Source: Tillandsia leiboldiana (taxonomy: Eukaryota > Streptophyta > Magnoliopsida > Poales > Bromeliaceae). From it: DNA of 64,000 nt. Location of the stretch: contig CM055071.1 in NCBI GenBank assembly GCA_029204045.2, positions 16,699,161 through 16,763,160 on the forward strand, in the 5' to 3' direction. Under the pieces are notes generated by a model. That model was not told the origin of the DNA. It saw only the letters and a list, made by a program, of their open reading frames with translations, and did no database searches. Each line of letters begins with the position of its first letter. The stretch's first letter is position 1. Shown here one piece after another: positions 11,624 through 22,959 of the stretch. A program made the translations under genes and the position numbers.

Positions 11624-11632
11624 GCGGCTAGG

Positions 11633-12142
11633 TTTTATAAAGAACGAAAGGGGTTTTTGATTTCTTTTACTCCAATCTTTTGTTCCAAAGTTTCCAGAGT
11701 CTCTCTCTCTAGATTTCATCCTTCCTGGAAGCTTTCAAACTCAAGTTCTTCAACTCCAAGTAAGTTTTATTGATCAAAATCTCGGTTTTTCACCGTTTTC
11801 TCTTTTCCTCCTCAAACGTGATGAATTTCTTGGATCAACTTTGTTTGTGGATGGTTTTTGATCAAATTTCTTTTGAAATAAGAACTCTGGGTAGATTAGT
11901 TTTGATTATATGCTAGGTATTCTCCTGATTAACGGATTTTTAGGCTTCGATTTCTAAAATTTCGGTTTTAGGGCATATAATAAGGATTTTCGACAATCAT
12001 GCAATTGATCTATTTTTAAAAGTCCTTCTGCAAAACTAATTTGATTCTTAGTCTCTCTACATGATTATGATTGTTTGGGTACAGTTTTTCAATCTTTGAA
12101 AATTAACAATTTTTTCATGTGTTCTTGAGTTGGTCTACACAG
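11633..12142 (+). promoter_or_regulatory. Internal TATA box, leader exon and 5' UTR intron, copy B
   Basis: ttttataaag at 11633-11642, CT-rich leader, donor CCAA|GTAAGT (intron starts 11760), acceptor CTACACAG (intron ends 12142), ATG at 12171. Every element of the unit in copy A is retained although the surrounding sequence has accumulated changes. Confidence 0.5.
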
Positions 12143-12170
12143 GATTCCTTTTCTCAAGAAACCATTAGCA

Positions 12171-12962
12171 ATGGTGATCACTTGGATTGTTCTCCTACTT
12201 ACTGCTATGGTACATACGAGAGACACTGCCAAGAGAGCTAAAAGGGATGAAGTTAACTGGGATGAGTTATCAGATGATGAAACACATCCTGAAGAATCGC
12301 CACAGAAAACCTCTGTTGAAACGAAAGGGAAGGCGCATGTAGAAACATCAACGGAAAAGGCTCCGCTTACTGCTGCGGAAAAAGGAAAAGCACCAATGAC
12401 TTCTTCATCCATTTTCCTAAAAAGAAAAAGACTTGCTCGACGACCTGGACGAGCTCGAGGTATTGAAATAAATGAACCATGTCAAGAGAACCCAAGGAAT
12501 ATTTCTCAAATTGACACTGAATCAGAAGACGAAGAAGATTGGGACACATTTCTTGACGAAGTACAACAAGGCATTGATAAAGAAAATAAGGTTTACCTAA
12601 AGAAAAAGAAGCCACTGATGTCTTCCTCAATACTTAAGCAGCAAACCATGAAAAAGAATGTGCCAAGCAATTCACCCTTTTTGCCAAGACGATCTCCTCG
12701 GAATGAAGGTCAGACTGCTCCGTCAATCGTCACTCAACGTTCTTCAACTTCCAGAAGAACTGACCAAAAGGGAAATCTAGAGTCTTCCATAAAACAAGAA
12801 CAAGATAAAATGGCTCTAGAACTCAGAAAAATGTCCAAGGACATACATCAAATGAAGCAAGAGTGTACTACGATCTCGGGAATGCTTAAAGGAATTTTGA
12901 AAAAGCTGGGTTGTACGAGCTCTGAAGACTCCGCCTCGGTTGACTCAGATTCAGATGCCTGA
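12171..12962 (+). CDS. Env-position ORF of SIRE-like copia element, intact (263 aa)
   Basis: Uninterrupted ORF downstream of pol and upstream of the 3' LTR, the place of the env-like gene in SIRE/Maximus elements. Residues 2-14 form a hydrophobic stretch (VITWIVLLLTAMV). Residues 15-75 are charged. Around 85-95 there is a basic KRKRLARRPGRAR-type patch that could act in nuclear import or nucleic-acid binding. Residues 115-135 are acidic, a second basic block (LKKKKP) follows, and about 200-245 is heptad-like and probably a coiled coil. The end is SSEDSASVDSDSDA. No glycoprotein features (long ectodomain, C-terminal membrane anchor) are visible, so 'env-like' refers to position only. A capsid-accessory or captured host-derived protein is equally possible. 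Confidence 0.6.
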   Translation: MVITWIVLLLTAMVHTRDTAKRAKRDEVNWDELSDDETHPEESPQKTSVETKGKAHVETSTEKAPLTAAEKGKAPMTSSSIFLKRKRLARRPGRARGIEINEPCQENPRNISQIDTESEDEEDWDTFLDEVQQGIDKENKVYLKKKKPLMSSSILKQQTMKKNVPSNSPFLPRRSPRNEGQTAPSIVTQRSSTSRRTDQKGNLESSIKQEQDKMALELRKMSKDIHQMKQECTTISGMLKGILKKLGCTSSEDSASVDSDSDA

Positions 12963-13812
12963 ATCGTCTGACTAACAACTCTCTTATGCTGGAATTTTTT
13001 ATTCTTTTGCAGATTTTTAATCCTTTTGTGCAGGTTTTTCAGTTTTTAGGACTCACTTTTAGTTCTAGTTCTTAAATTTTCGAAACATTTTAGTTGATAT
13101 TTTTTTACTCTCCTTCGATTTTTTTTGGTAACTTTGGCTTTGTTTGTGACAAAAAGGGGGAGAGAGTTTAGAGAACTTGAACAATGATATTGTGAAAAGT
13201 GTGATCTTGTATACATCAATGATGAACAATGATGACTGCATCAAGGTACAATGATGATGTGAATGAACATCAAGGTAAGGGAACTTGAACAATGATTGTG
13301 AAAATCTTGCTGATGAAGATTTTGTATACATCAAGGTAAGTATCACTTCAACTTCAACTTTGGTTTTCATCTTGTGATTGTTTGCATGTCTCGACTAACT
13401 ATTCGACTAACTATTTGGGCATGTAATATAACTAACAAGTTGATGTTGGACTAACATTTTGTGACATTTGGTTTTTAATTGCATAGAAGATATGTTGGTT
13501 TTTGACTATGATTCTCTTACATATCTGAATTCTCAAATGTCATGATGATTAGATAAACTCTATCTCTGTACTAAGTTTTGTATGCTAAATATTCTTGAGG
13601 TATCTAACGATCTTTTTTTGTCAAGAATGATTTCTTTGTGCACAGAGTACAGATGTCTAAGTCTAGAGTCTGTTTTAGGAGTTTATCTCATGTTTTTAAA
13701 TTTTTGGATCTCCATTGTAAATTTTTGTTGTATGGTGATAGCAACAAAAATATCTTTTTGAATTTTCTTTAGTGGATCTGTGTTTTGTCACGAAACCGCC
13801 AAAGGGGGAGAT
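12963..13812 (+). mobile_element. Copia B 3' untranslated region and polypurine tract
   Basis: Counterpart of 6812-7565, with a slightly different number of the aacaatgatg/catcaaggta repeats (13178-13340). The polypurine tract aaagggggaga lies at 13801-13811. Nothing else seen. Confidence 0.7.
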
Positions 13813-15164
13813 TGTTACGGAATTTGAGTTGGCGTAGTTTCGTGAAAGTCTCAAGTCTTGAAGATTGAAGGTGAAGAAAGTTGGATCGTTTAACTCAATC
13901 TCAAGAAAGAAGAATTCAAAAGGATCAGGTATGTTTAACCTAAGTTTTTGTGTGATCCGAATACTTCTTGTAGTGTAGAAACACTTGGAAGAATCTTTCA
14001 TTGCATAAAAATCAAAAACTGGACTTGGGACATGTTCAGGATCCGGATCAGGTTGTTCGATCCGGATCCCGAAGGTGGTTCGTTCATACACCAGTTCAAT
14101 CCGGATCGTAGCCTCTCTTGATCCGGATCCCGAACACTGAGTTTACCATCTTCCTTGAACGATCCGGATCAGGCTTCGCAATCCGGATCCCGAACGTTGA
14201 TGTTTGGTGAACTGTATGAACGATCCGGATCAACCACTTCGATCCGGATCCCGAACCTTCGTTTTTCTGGAATTTCCTGACTCGTTGCGACGATCCGGAT
14301 CACAGTTATGACGATCCGGATCGCCGTCCGTAAAATCTCCAGAAATGTTAGGTTTTTGATTCTTATCTCCTTCCTAGGGTTTCTAACCTATAAATAGACC
14401 CTATGATTCTTTTTCTAGGGTTAATCCACTGTGAATCGAAATAGCCGTCATTTTCATATATCATCTTATACGGCTCTAGATCCACATATAGAGAAGAAAG
14501 GAAATCATTAGAGAATACTCTATGTTTCTTCATCTATATTGATTAGTTTGATTCTAGGTTTTCATACTCACATCTTGAGTTGAATCAAACTAATGAATAC
14601 TTAGATGGTATTTCCGATCTATCTTTGATCTAAGTATTCGGCGGATCATCACCACCCAAAACAACGATTTACCCCAAAAATTAGCGCGTGGATTCGCGTG
14701 TCCTTGTGGATTCAAGGTTCAACCGCTCTCGTGGATTCGGAGCGAGGCACGTTCGTGGATTCGAAGGGTGCTATTGGGTGAAGACCGTGGATTCGGTCGG
14801 ACGTCGTGGATTCGACGTTGGACGCCGTGGATTCGGCGTTGGGCGCAGATCGTGGATTCGAGAAGCGTCGCGGAGCGAGCGGAGAAGATCCTCTAGGAGC
14901 GTATGGAAAAGGTTGAGTCGTAAGTGTGTACGGTAAATCACCTTGTACGTGTTTTAATTCTAGTGGATTTCTGCCATGTTATCGGTCCCGTGGTTTTTTT
15001 ACTCCGGTGATGGAGTTTTCCACGTAAAAATCTTGCGTATTGTTTTTATTTCCGCATTGGGTTTTTATCGCAACGATTTTTTGAGTGTTTATGCGTTTAC
15101 ACCTATTCACCCCCCTCTAGGTGTTTTTTCCCCTATTTAGATCCTTATTACATATAACCCAACA
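13813..15164 (+). mobile_element. 3' LTR of SIRE-like copia B, complete
   Basis: The 1352-bp LTR starts TGTTACGG and ends ACCCAACA. It contains a ten-copy palindrome array (14040-14322), TATA box acctataaatagacc (14386-14400), GTGGATTC array (14686-14860) and U5. At 15165 the sequence switches exactly into the LTR of gypsy element E (same bases at 21712), so the copia element was inserted into that LTR. The 5-bp target duplication should be gggtg. Confidence 0.88.
14040..14322. repeat. Palindrome array gatccggatc in LTR B
   Basis: Ten copies in five pairs, one pair more than LTR A. Second members are followed by cccgaac. It ends 67 bp before the TATA box, as in LTR A. Confidence 0.9.
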
Positions 15165-16413
15165 GGGTGCACGCCTGGAGCGTGCACCGCACACAGTGTG
15201 CAGCCCGGCGCACGGTTGCGTGCGCCGGGTCTGCGCCCCCGGGACAGCGGGGCGTGCACCGGGTGCACGCCTGGGTCTGTGGACCGCGGCTGAGGCAGGC
15301 ATCCATACACGATGAACAGTAACGCCCCCTTTTTCATTTTCTTCTCCGTTTTCGCTCCCGTGTGATTCCGGCGACGACCCCGCGAACAAGATAACGGCGG
15401 CGGCGGCCTCCCGTTTAACAACGGCGGCGACGGCCTCCCGTTCAACAACACGCAACACCCACAACACCCGAGCAACCGACACCCAAATCCTCGACCTCAC
15501 AGAAATTGCAAAAAGGAAAATGGGAAAACTCGAACCGCTCACCTTGATTCTGCCGGAGGAGGAGGAAGAAGGAGGATCGTCCCCTCTACGCCCGATCAAT
15601 CCCGCAAAGGATGGGCGATTTCCCCTTTCTCTACCCGTTTCTCGGTCTTGGTTCCCTCCGTCGATTTCTTGAGAAGGCGGAAAAGGAATTGGGGATTTTT
15701 TCCCCCGCACGCACCCAAATAAACTTAACGCCCAAATAAAAAACAAAGGGAAAGACCTAAATCCCCAAAACACAACTAAAATCAATCGGGATGCAACGAG
15801 GGGTCCAGATTACCCCGAAAAATGTGCCGATCGCCTGCACGGCTTTCGATGCGCCCAAACAAATGGTAAAACTTCAAAAATTATTTCTGGGAGATCCCGG
15901 GGTCGGAATTCAAATCCGATCGCGCCACCGTTCACCGTTTTGCGAGCTCTACCACCTAAGAATACCCGCAAACCCCGACGATCAGCCCAAAAATTCTCGA
16001 ATTTCAACTCCCCTTCTAACAACTGAAGAAAATTCAATTAGGACCCAAAACAGAAAACCGAAAGGTCGAGGCACTACCAAATAAATAAAATAATCCACTG
16101 ACATAAAAAGATAAAAAGTCCGTTCACAGCAGGATCCCGTCCGAACACCTCGAAAAGCGTGCCGGCCACTTAGCACGGATTCCGATGCACCACTCAAAGG
16201 CAACCGCTTTGACCCCCATCCCGGGAGATTCGTAAATCGGAATTCGAATCCGTTCGCTTTGCCGTCCTCCGATTTTCGAGCTCAATCGCAGAAAAATACT
16301 CGCGGTCCATGCCAGTCCGTTGCAGAAAACACCGTGGAAAGTTTTCCTAACGATCCCGTCATAAAAAAATAAAAGGGAGGTATACAAGGGCAAGGGAACG
16401 CCAGGACTCTACA
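15165..16413 (-). mobile_element. 3' LTR of gypsy element E, truncated
   Basis: Its start in element sense is TGTAGAGTCCTGG (16413 downward), directly beside the polypurine tract. It corresponds base for base to 21712-22959. The rest of this LTR (counterpart of 19644-21711) should lie left of the window, beyond the copia element. It ends in a GC-rich segment rich in gtgcac/gcgcac words (15165-15300). Confidence 0.85.
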
Positions 16414-16579
16414 TCACTCACCACTTAAAATAAGTTTCGTCCCCGAAACTTAATCCTGGTCCACAACGAATAACTCTGGGTAGCACTCTTTCATCTTTGA
16501 CTCCAGTTCCCCAGTCGCTTCATGTTCTTCCTGGTTGCTCCACAGCACCTTCACATGGGGGATCGTCCGGTTGTGCAAT

Positions 16580-16612
16580 CCTTTATGTCCCCCCCCCCCC
16601 CCCCCCCCCGTG
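16580..16612. repeat. Poly-C tract
   Basis: An interrupted run of C of about 20 bases inside the degraded pol region of element E. It is a simple repeat and a likely source of sequencing length error. Confidence 0.85.
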
Positions 16613-16672
16613 CTAAGATTCGCACCGGCGTTTCATTGAAGCTCAGGTCCCCTCTAAGCTCTACAGTAGTGA

Positions 16673-18214
16673 TCATCCATCATCCCAATCAAGTACGCAG
16701 GCTCGAAGCATATCTTCGAGAATCCGGATCGCTCGCTCGGGCTGCCCGTCGGTCTGGGGGTGGAATGCCGTGCTGAAGTGTGGTTTAGTCTCTAGAGCTT
16801 GTTGTAAACCTTGCCAAGGGTTCGACACAAGCCGAGTGTCTTTAGCCCACGTCGTATGGATGGGTGGGAGAAGGGCCGATTTCATCAGTCGATCTACGGT
16901 GACTCAAACGGCATCGCGTCCTTGAACATCTTCGTGTCACCCGGATGCGCCGTAGGGGACGCAGTGCGCCTCTGACAGTATCTCCTCCTTCAGCTCTGGC
17001 AGCTTTGGTAAGCAATTTCGCCCTCGAAAACGTATTGCGCCGTTCGCACTCGCCGAAAAGTCTCTTGCGTAGTCCGGGGGAAAAACATGTCCCGTACAAG
17101 CTGTATCGGTGCGCCTCTCTTCTAACCTTCCAGGATTTCTCTAATAGGTTTGACTTGATCATTAAGGACAACAAGGTCGCGCGATAGTACCGGTTCTGCT
17201 GAGTACTTGCGCTCATCGATTTCTCCCTCGATTTGACCCTTCTTGCTCAAAACATTCGCTACTACACTTGCTTTTCCCGGGGTGATACCGAATGGACAAG
17301 TCGAGTCCTTCAGCAACTCCAACCAATGCCTCTGTCGTAAAATCAAATCCTTCTCTGTGGACAAAACTCAAGGCTCTGGCGATCCGAAAACATCACGGTG
17401 AACTCCAAAAGGTGGTGTCTCCAAAGTTCTTAGAACGAAGACAACTGGTGCCAGTTCCGGATCGCATGTCGGGCAGTTCTGCTCACATCCTCTGTGATTC
17501 CCGTCGCTGACACAAAGTGCCCCAAAAGTCCACTTCGCAAAGTCAGAACTCACATTTCTTAAACTTAGCAACCAGCTCCTGGTCCCTGAGATTCCGGAGA
17601 AAAATCCGCAAGTGCTCCTCGCAGTTGATTGAAGAGGTCGTCAATCCTGGGCTTGTTCTTCACTGTAACCTTGTTTATCTCCCCGTAGTCGATGCGTAGA
17701 CGAAGGCTTCCGTTCTTCTTTCGCACGAAAGCACGGGTGCGCCCCAAGGCGACACACACGGTCTAATGAACCCTTTATCCAGAAAACTCCTAGTCGTGCC
17801 CGGTAGAAGCTTGAAAGAGAGGATAACCTCTCACTCGGGGGTATTCCCGGTAGTTCAGTCCGAAGGCCGTCGGAAGGAACCCCTACAACGGGGGTGTCAG
17901 TGAGTGATGCAGAGGGTCGAGTCGCTAGGCTCAATGAAACCAAGTAACTACACATCCGCCTGGTACCTCGTGAACCACTCCATTCCCAGCACCTCGTCGT
18001 AATCCTGCTTCCTGACTCGGACTTTCCCGTCACGACGCCTCCGGTCCGCAACCCACCTCAGCCGGCGCTGAGAAGTCAGCAACAAAAGTCTCGCGATGCG
18101 TCGAGGTTCCCCAGCCCTACCGCCCAACCCGTACCGATGAGCCTTTAAAAGTCCAACACAACTAACCCGACGACAAGGAAAACAAACCACACTAACGCCC
18201 TCACAAGGCTCCAA
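16673..18214 (-). pseudogene. Degenerate gypsy pol (protease, RT, RNase H, integrase pieces) of element E
   Basis: Four fragments in the normal gypsy order on the minus strand. Around 17950-18010 a protease-end motif (DEVLGMEWFTRYQA). At 17570-17760 a reverse transcriptase piece (VRKKNGSLRLRIDYGEINKV, PRIDDLF). At 17122-17364 an RNase H-end piece (RQRHWLELLKD, PGKASVVANVLSKK). At 16673-16885 an integrase core piece (FHPQTDGQPERAIRILEDML). The catalytic YLDD segment of RT is missing, since RT and RNase H pieces lie only about 200 bp apart. Each fragment has frameshifts and stops. It is non-functional. Confidence 0.85.
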
Positions 18215-19624
18215 GAGGTGCCAACAAAACAGACTGGGTTACTAACTACCAGTAAATCTCCCCTGAGAGCAACGAACTCACCCGTCACCAACACGGACCG
18301 CACCCACCCGTCACCAACACGGGCCACCTCCACCCGTCACCAACACGAGTCACAAGCTCGGAGCATATCCACCGTCCCGGATTACCCGCTCCGATGGTCC
18401 GTCCGACCGGGGTGACGGTCAAAACTAAATTTAGGCTTCAGCCCTAAGGCCTACCACAAGGTCAGGTCCCACCTCCGTCCCGGCACCGACGGGGTGCGAC
18501 ACTCTGAATTGCCACTAACTCTCGGTCCCACCAAGTACCGGGCAGCGAAACGAGCGGTAAACCTCCAGACCAACAGTGACACTCCCAACTAGGAGAAAAA
18601 CTAAGCTCTAGGTCTGCTCAACAGTGACCTCCAGGTACTGAAGACTATCCATCTGAAACCTAGAGGATCGGAAGAAGACAAGCAACAAAAACAGCAAGAA
18701 GAACCCTGTCAAAAGTTGCCTAGATTCACTAAACGCACTCAAGGGATCACATGCCAACCCACCAACAGGACAACCTAACCGACCCTCTTGCGCAGAACCC
18801 AGGAACCCGACCCGGAGCTACCTGGCACCACCCAACGTCAAAAGCTAAACCCCTCAATAAAAAGCCGCCACTTACGCGCACTTGTGCGAAATAAGGCACG
18901 CCCTCTCTAACCGAAAACGAGCCCAAACGAATAAGATTACAAGCCCCGGTGGTCCCCCTTTCTAACCCAAAGGAGCACCCCGAGACCCCATCGCGACAAT
19001 TTCTGCAACCATCGCAATGTCTACGGTAAGGAGCCGAACTATGGGTAACAACCATAGAGGAAGAATCCTCATTCCCACCCCTACCTTGCCCATGGTGCAC
19101 AAGGAATCGGGCGATTATCTACTATAACCCAACACCAGAAGATCCAGAAAGTACAAGTTTAGACAACGGCTGTCCAGTTACCCACGACCGACAAACGGCC
19201 GACACCCTAACAAACACCGGTGGGTTGCACTACCACCCGTCACTGTTACCGACGACGACCCGAACGCCGGCAGAGGAAGGGGTTCGAAAAAAAACAAAAG
19301 CTGGCGCAACGATCTGCCGTGCCAACAGCCGCACCATGTGCATAAACACCGTCATCAGACCCACCGTACCTCCTATGCTGGTTGCCTAAACCATTTACTC
19401 ATAGCGACCATCAAGGCCCCGGTGGCAGCCGACCTCGACCCCAACCTCCACATCAACCCGACTACACCAACACAACACCCGTGCTACACCGAAAAACTAA
19501 ACTCAACAGTCCCGCATTCTCGCATCTCTACGCAATTATACCCTGATCATTTCATTAGTTAGTAGCCAGAGGTAATGTGCTCCTGTGGATGTTGGACGGC
19601 GACTACTGTGGTTAAAGCTATTTT
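18215..19624 (-). mobile_element. Degenerate gag region of element E
   Basis: No intact ORF. By position between protease and primer-binding site this is the remnant of gag, but no zinc knuckle was recognised. Three gtcaccaacacg repeats lie at 18284-18350. Confidence 0.5.
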
Positions 19625-19635
19625 CTCTGATACCA
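19625..19635 (-). other. Primer-binding site of element E (initiator tRNA-Met type)
   Basis: The minus strand reads TGGTATCAGAG, complementary to the 3' end of initiator tRNA-Met and usual for plant gypsy elements. It lies 8 nt inside the 5' LTR end at 19644. Confidence 0.8.
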
Positions 19636-19643
19636 TCTTAATC

Positions 19644-22600
19644 TGTCACGCCCCGGGGGTTTCATTAAGCGGAAAACGACCACTGAAAAGATTTAACTTT
19701 TTGCGTATGTATATTTTTTTTTTGAAACCGAACTCCCCCGGTGCGTGCCCAGACCCGCCGCATATACAAATTCACTCTGCGAACGGGCGGAGTCTCCTTT
19801 GTATATGCACGACGTCCTGATTACAACAACCATACAATCATCACTTTAACCACACTAGTTCAACAGTCGAAATATACAACCATTTTTCCATAAGTATTAA
19901 AGAGGCCGACTAATTTTGAAGGGATAAATCCACAAGTTTTAAAATGGTGCCCACACGACACCCAGATTTTCAAAACAGTTTTCGAAATGTTTTCTTTTTT
20001 TTTTCTTTTTGTAGTTTGAAAGCGGCCAATCCGGAAAAGCAAAACAACCACCCACAAGGATAATAGAAGACATTCCAACATCCACACCGACCCCACAAGG
20101 GTATCGCGATCCACATAGTAAGCTACTAACAGGTAATGAAATGAGCCAAATAAGAAGAACATACAGTCTATGGCCTCGAGAGACCAAAAGTACTCCAGCC
20201 ACGGCCTCACCGTCGTCCTAGCACTCATCCCTGGACGAACCTGTCACAGAGTGGGAAGTCACTGACCAGAAAATAAAGCACGAAAGTAACAAGGGCTATA
20301 AGTAACGCAAACCGGAGTAAAACCAGAGCAACCGCCCTCCTCATCGTGCAATCGACAGTATCCCTGCATAACCTGTCCCGGGCACCTGCCCCGGCAACCC
20401 GGACCGAGCACCAACCTCGGAGAACCAAACCGAGCACCAACCTCGGGAAACCAAACCGAGCACCAACCTCGGGAAACCAAACCGAGCACCAACCTCGGGA
20501 AACCAAACCGAGCACCTACCTCGGTAGACCACGTCGAGCACCTACCTCGACGGGTCGCACCGCTCACACCTTGGCGCCTCAAACCCCCCACCTACGGGGG
20601 CCCCCACTACGTCCCCTCGTGGGTATACACGGGTCATAGACCACTTTTCCGGAAAAGCACACCCTTCGCGGTGGCCAAACCACGGGTGCGCGTGCTGCAG
20701 CCTCGAGCATCATAACCAAGTACATGAAACCAATCCAATAATAAAAACCATAAACTCTATCAACATTAGCACAGTTAAACGAACAATTGGAGATCATCAA
20801 CAGCTTTCGAAAAGTCCAACACTAAGTCTCGAACGACAACCCACAACATGATAAACATGAAAATAACGATAGTGTGCATAAAAGGGATTCTAAGAGTGTA
20901 CCCACCTGGAATGAAGATAACTGACCGCGCCCGCGACCCTCCTAAGCAGATCAGAACTCCTCACGACCTACTGAAATATCCGAGAATACAAATTAACACC
21001 TTACCCTAATCAGGTAAAAATCAGTGGTCCCGACCACTGTAACAATAAACCCACAAAACCGAAAACTCAGATCAAACCGGTAACATCAAAGGCTAACAAC
21101 AACCGAACCGCGACTATTTCATCGCGAACTCCATCGGAACCCAAAACCCCCTAACCGAAAACCAACAAAAACCCAATTCCCAACCGGTAGCCAACTCGGA
21201 ACGTCAATGGTTAAACCAAGAAGACCCCGACGGCCAAAAATGATGAGAAAATGACCCACGGCGCGACCCCGACGATTTCGTCGAGGTGCGGAGCGTCGGC
21301 GAAACCAGCACCCAACGTGGCGAAACGGTGACCAAATAGATCCCAAGTAGCCATGCCAAGAAAACCGCAGAAATGGTGATCCCAACGGCGAAAACGGTGC
21401 TCAAAACGGTGGAAGAACGGGCCAAAACGGAGCTACCGAACTTCCGGCTGACGGATGGTGCACAGAGCAGCGCGTGGACCGAGTTTACAGCGTCGGCGGC
21501 TGCGCGGCATGCGCCGGGTGCACGCAGGAAGCGTGCACCGCGCATCCTGGGCCGGGCCGGTGCACGACACGAGCACGCACCGAGCTCACGGCCGCAGGGG
21601 CCTGCGGCGCGCACCGGGTCCACGCTGTAGCGTGCACCGGGCCTGAGCGGGCCGGGCCGGCGCACGAAAGCGTGCGCCGGGTCTGCGGCTTTGGCTGCCG
21701 ATGCGTGCGCCGGGTGCACGCCTGGAGCGTGCACCGCACACAGTGTGCAGCCCGGCGCACGGTTGCGTGCGCCGGGTCTGCGCCCCCGGGGCTGCGGGGC
21801 GTGCACCGGGTGCACGCCTGGGTCTGTGGACCGCGGCTGAGGCAGGCATCCGTACACGATGAACAGTAACGCCCCTTTTTCGTTTTCTTCTCCATTTTCG
21901 CTCCCGTGCAATTCCGGCGACGACCCCGCGAACAAGATAACGGCGGCAGCGGCCTCCCGTTTAACAACGGCGGCGGCGGCCTCCCATTCAACAACACGCA
22001 ACACCCACAACACCCGAGCAACCGACACCCAAATCCTCGACCTCACAGAAATTGCAAAAAGGAAAACGGGAAAACTCGAACTGCTCACCTTGATTCCGCC
22101 GGAGGAGGAGGAAGAAGGAGGATCGTCCCCTCTACGCCCGATCAATCCCGCAAAGGATGGGCGATTTCCCCTTTCTCTACCCGTTTCTCAGTCTTGGTTT
22201 CCTCCGTCGATTTCTTGAGAAGGGGGAAAAGGAACTGGGGTTTTTTTCCCCCGCACGCACCCAAATAAACTTAACGCCCAAATAAAAAACAAAGGGAAAG
22301 ACCTAAATCCCCAAAACACAACTAAAATCAATTGGGATGCAACGAGGGGTCCAGATTACCCCGAAAAACGTGCCGATCGCCTGCACGGCTTTCGATGCAC
22401 CCAAACAGATGGTAAAACTTCAAAAATTATTTCTGGGAGATCCCGGGGTCGGAATTCAAATCCGATCGCGCCACCGTTCACCGTTTTGCGAGCTCTACCA
22501 CCTAAAAATACCCGCAAACCCCGACGATCAGCCCAAAAATTCTCGAATTTCAACTCCCTTTCTAACAACTGAAGAAAATTCAATTAGGACCCAAAACAGA

Positions 22601-22959
22601 AAACCGAAAGGTCGAGACACTACCAAATAAATAAAATAACCCACTGACATAAAAAGATGAAAAGTCCGATCACAGCAGGATCCCGTCCGAACACCTCAAA
22701 AAGCGTGCCGGCCACTTAGCACGGATTCCGATGCACCACTCAAAGGCAACCGCTTTGACCCCCATCCCGGGAGATTCGTAAATCTGAATCCGAATCCGTT
22801 CGCTTTGCCGTCCTCCGCTTTTCGAGCTCAATCGCAGAAAAATACTCGCGGTCCAGGCCAGTCCGTTGCAGAAAACACCGTGGAAAGTTTTCCTAATGAT
22901 CCCATCAAAAAAAAATAAAAGGGAGGTATACAAGGGCATGGGAACGCCAGGACTCTACA
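19644..22959 (-). mobile_element. 5' LTR of gypsy element E, complete (3316 bp)
   Basis: In element sense it starts TGTAGAGTCC at 22959 and ends CGGGGCGTGACA at 19644. It contains 26-bp tandem repeats at 20395-20550 and a GC-rich gtgcac-rich block at 21480-21850. The region 19730-20710 shares recognisable blocks with LTR F (2950-4080), so both belong to related families. Overlapping open frames in the GC-rich block are on both strands and are repeat artefacts. Confidence 0.85.
20395..20550. repeat. 26-bp tandem repeat in LTR E
   Basis: About five to six copies of a unit close to aaccgagcaccaacctcggg plus aaacca. The unit contains an interrupted inverted repeat (ccgag...ctcgg), so each copy could fold. 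The last two copies are diverged (caccta instead of caccaa). Confidence 0.85.

Larger units (their letters stand above)
15165..22959 (-). mobile_element. Tekay-like Ty3/gypsy element E (minus strand), deleted and invaded
   Basis: Reading on the minus strand: 5' LTR 22959-19644, primer-binding site 19635-19625, degraded internal region, polypurine tract near 16430, 3' LTR 16413-15165. The 3' LTR is cut after 1249 bp by copia copy B. The matching part of the 5' LTR is 21712-22959, a few percent different by eye. Target duplication agtac follows the element at 22960. The internal region is only about 3.2 kb, well below the length needed for gag-pol, so large deletions have occurred. Confidence 0.85.

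Noticed and set aside
5323..14322. Repeat-spacer look of the gatccggatc arrays suggested a CRISPR-like array
   Set aside because: Repeats are 10-bp palindromes with irregular, repeated spacers in a plant LTR; there are no cas genes.
15117..15785. 222-codon minus-strand frame and its plus-strand shadows near the copia B/gypsy E junction
   Set aside because: It crosses the transposon junction at 15164/15165, so it cannot be an ancestral gene.
21204..22145. A 313-codon minus-strand frame in LTR E
   Set aside because: It spans the GC-rich gtgcac block of an LTR, has antisense frames of similar length, and its counterpart in the truncated 3' LTR is broken. Not treated as a gene.
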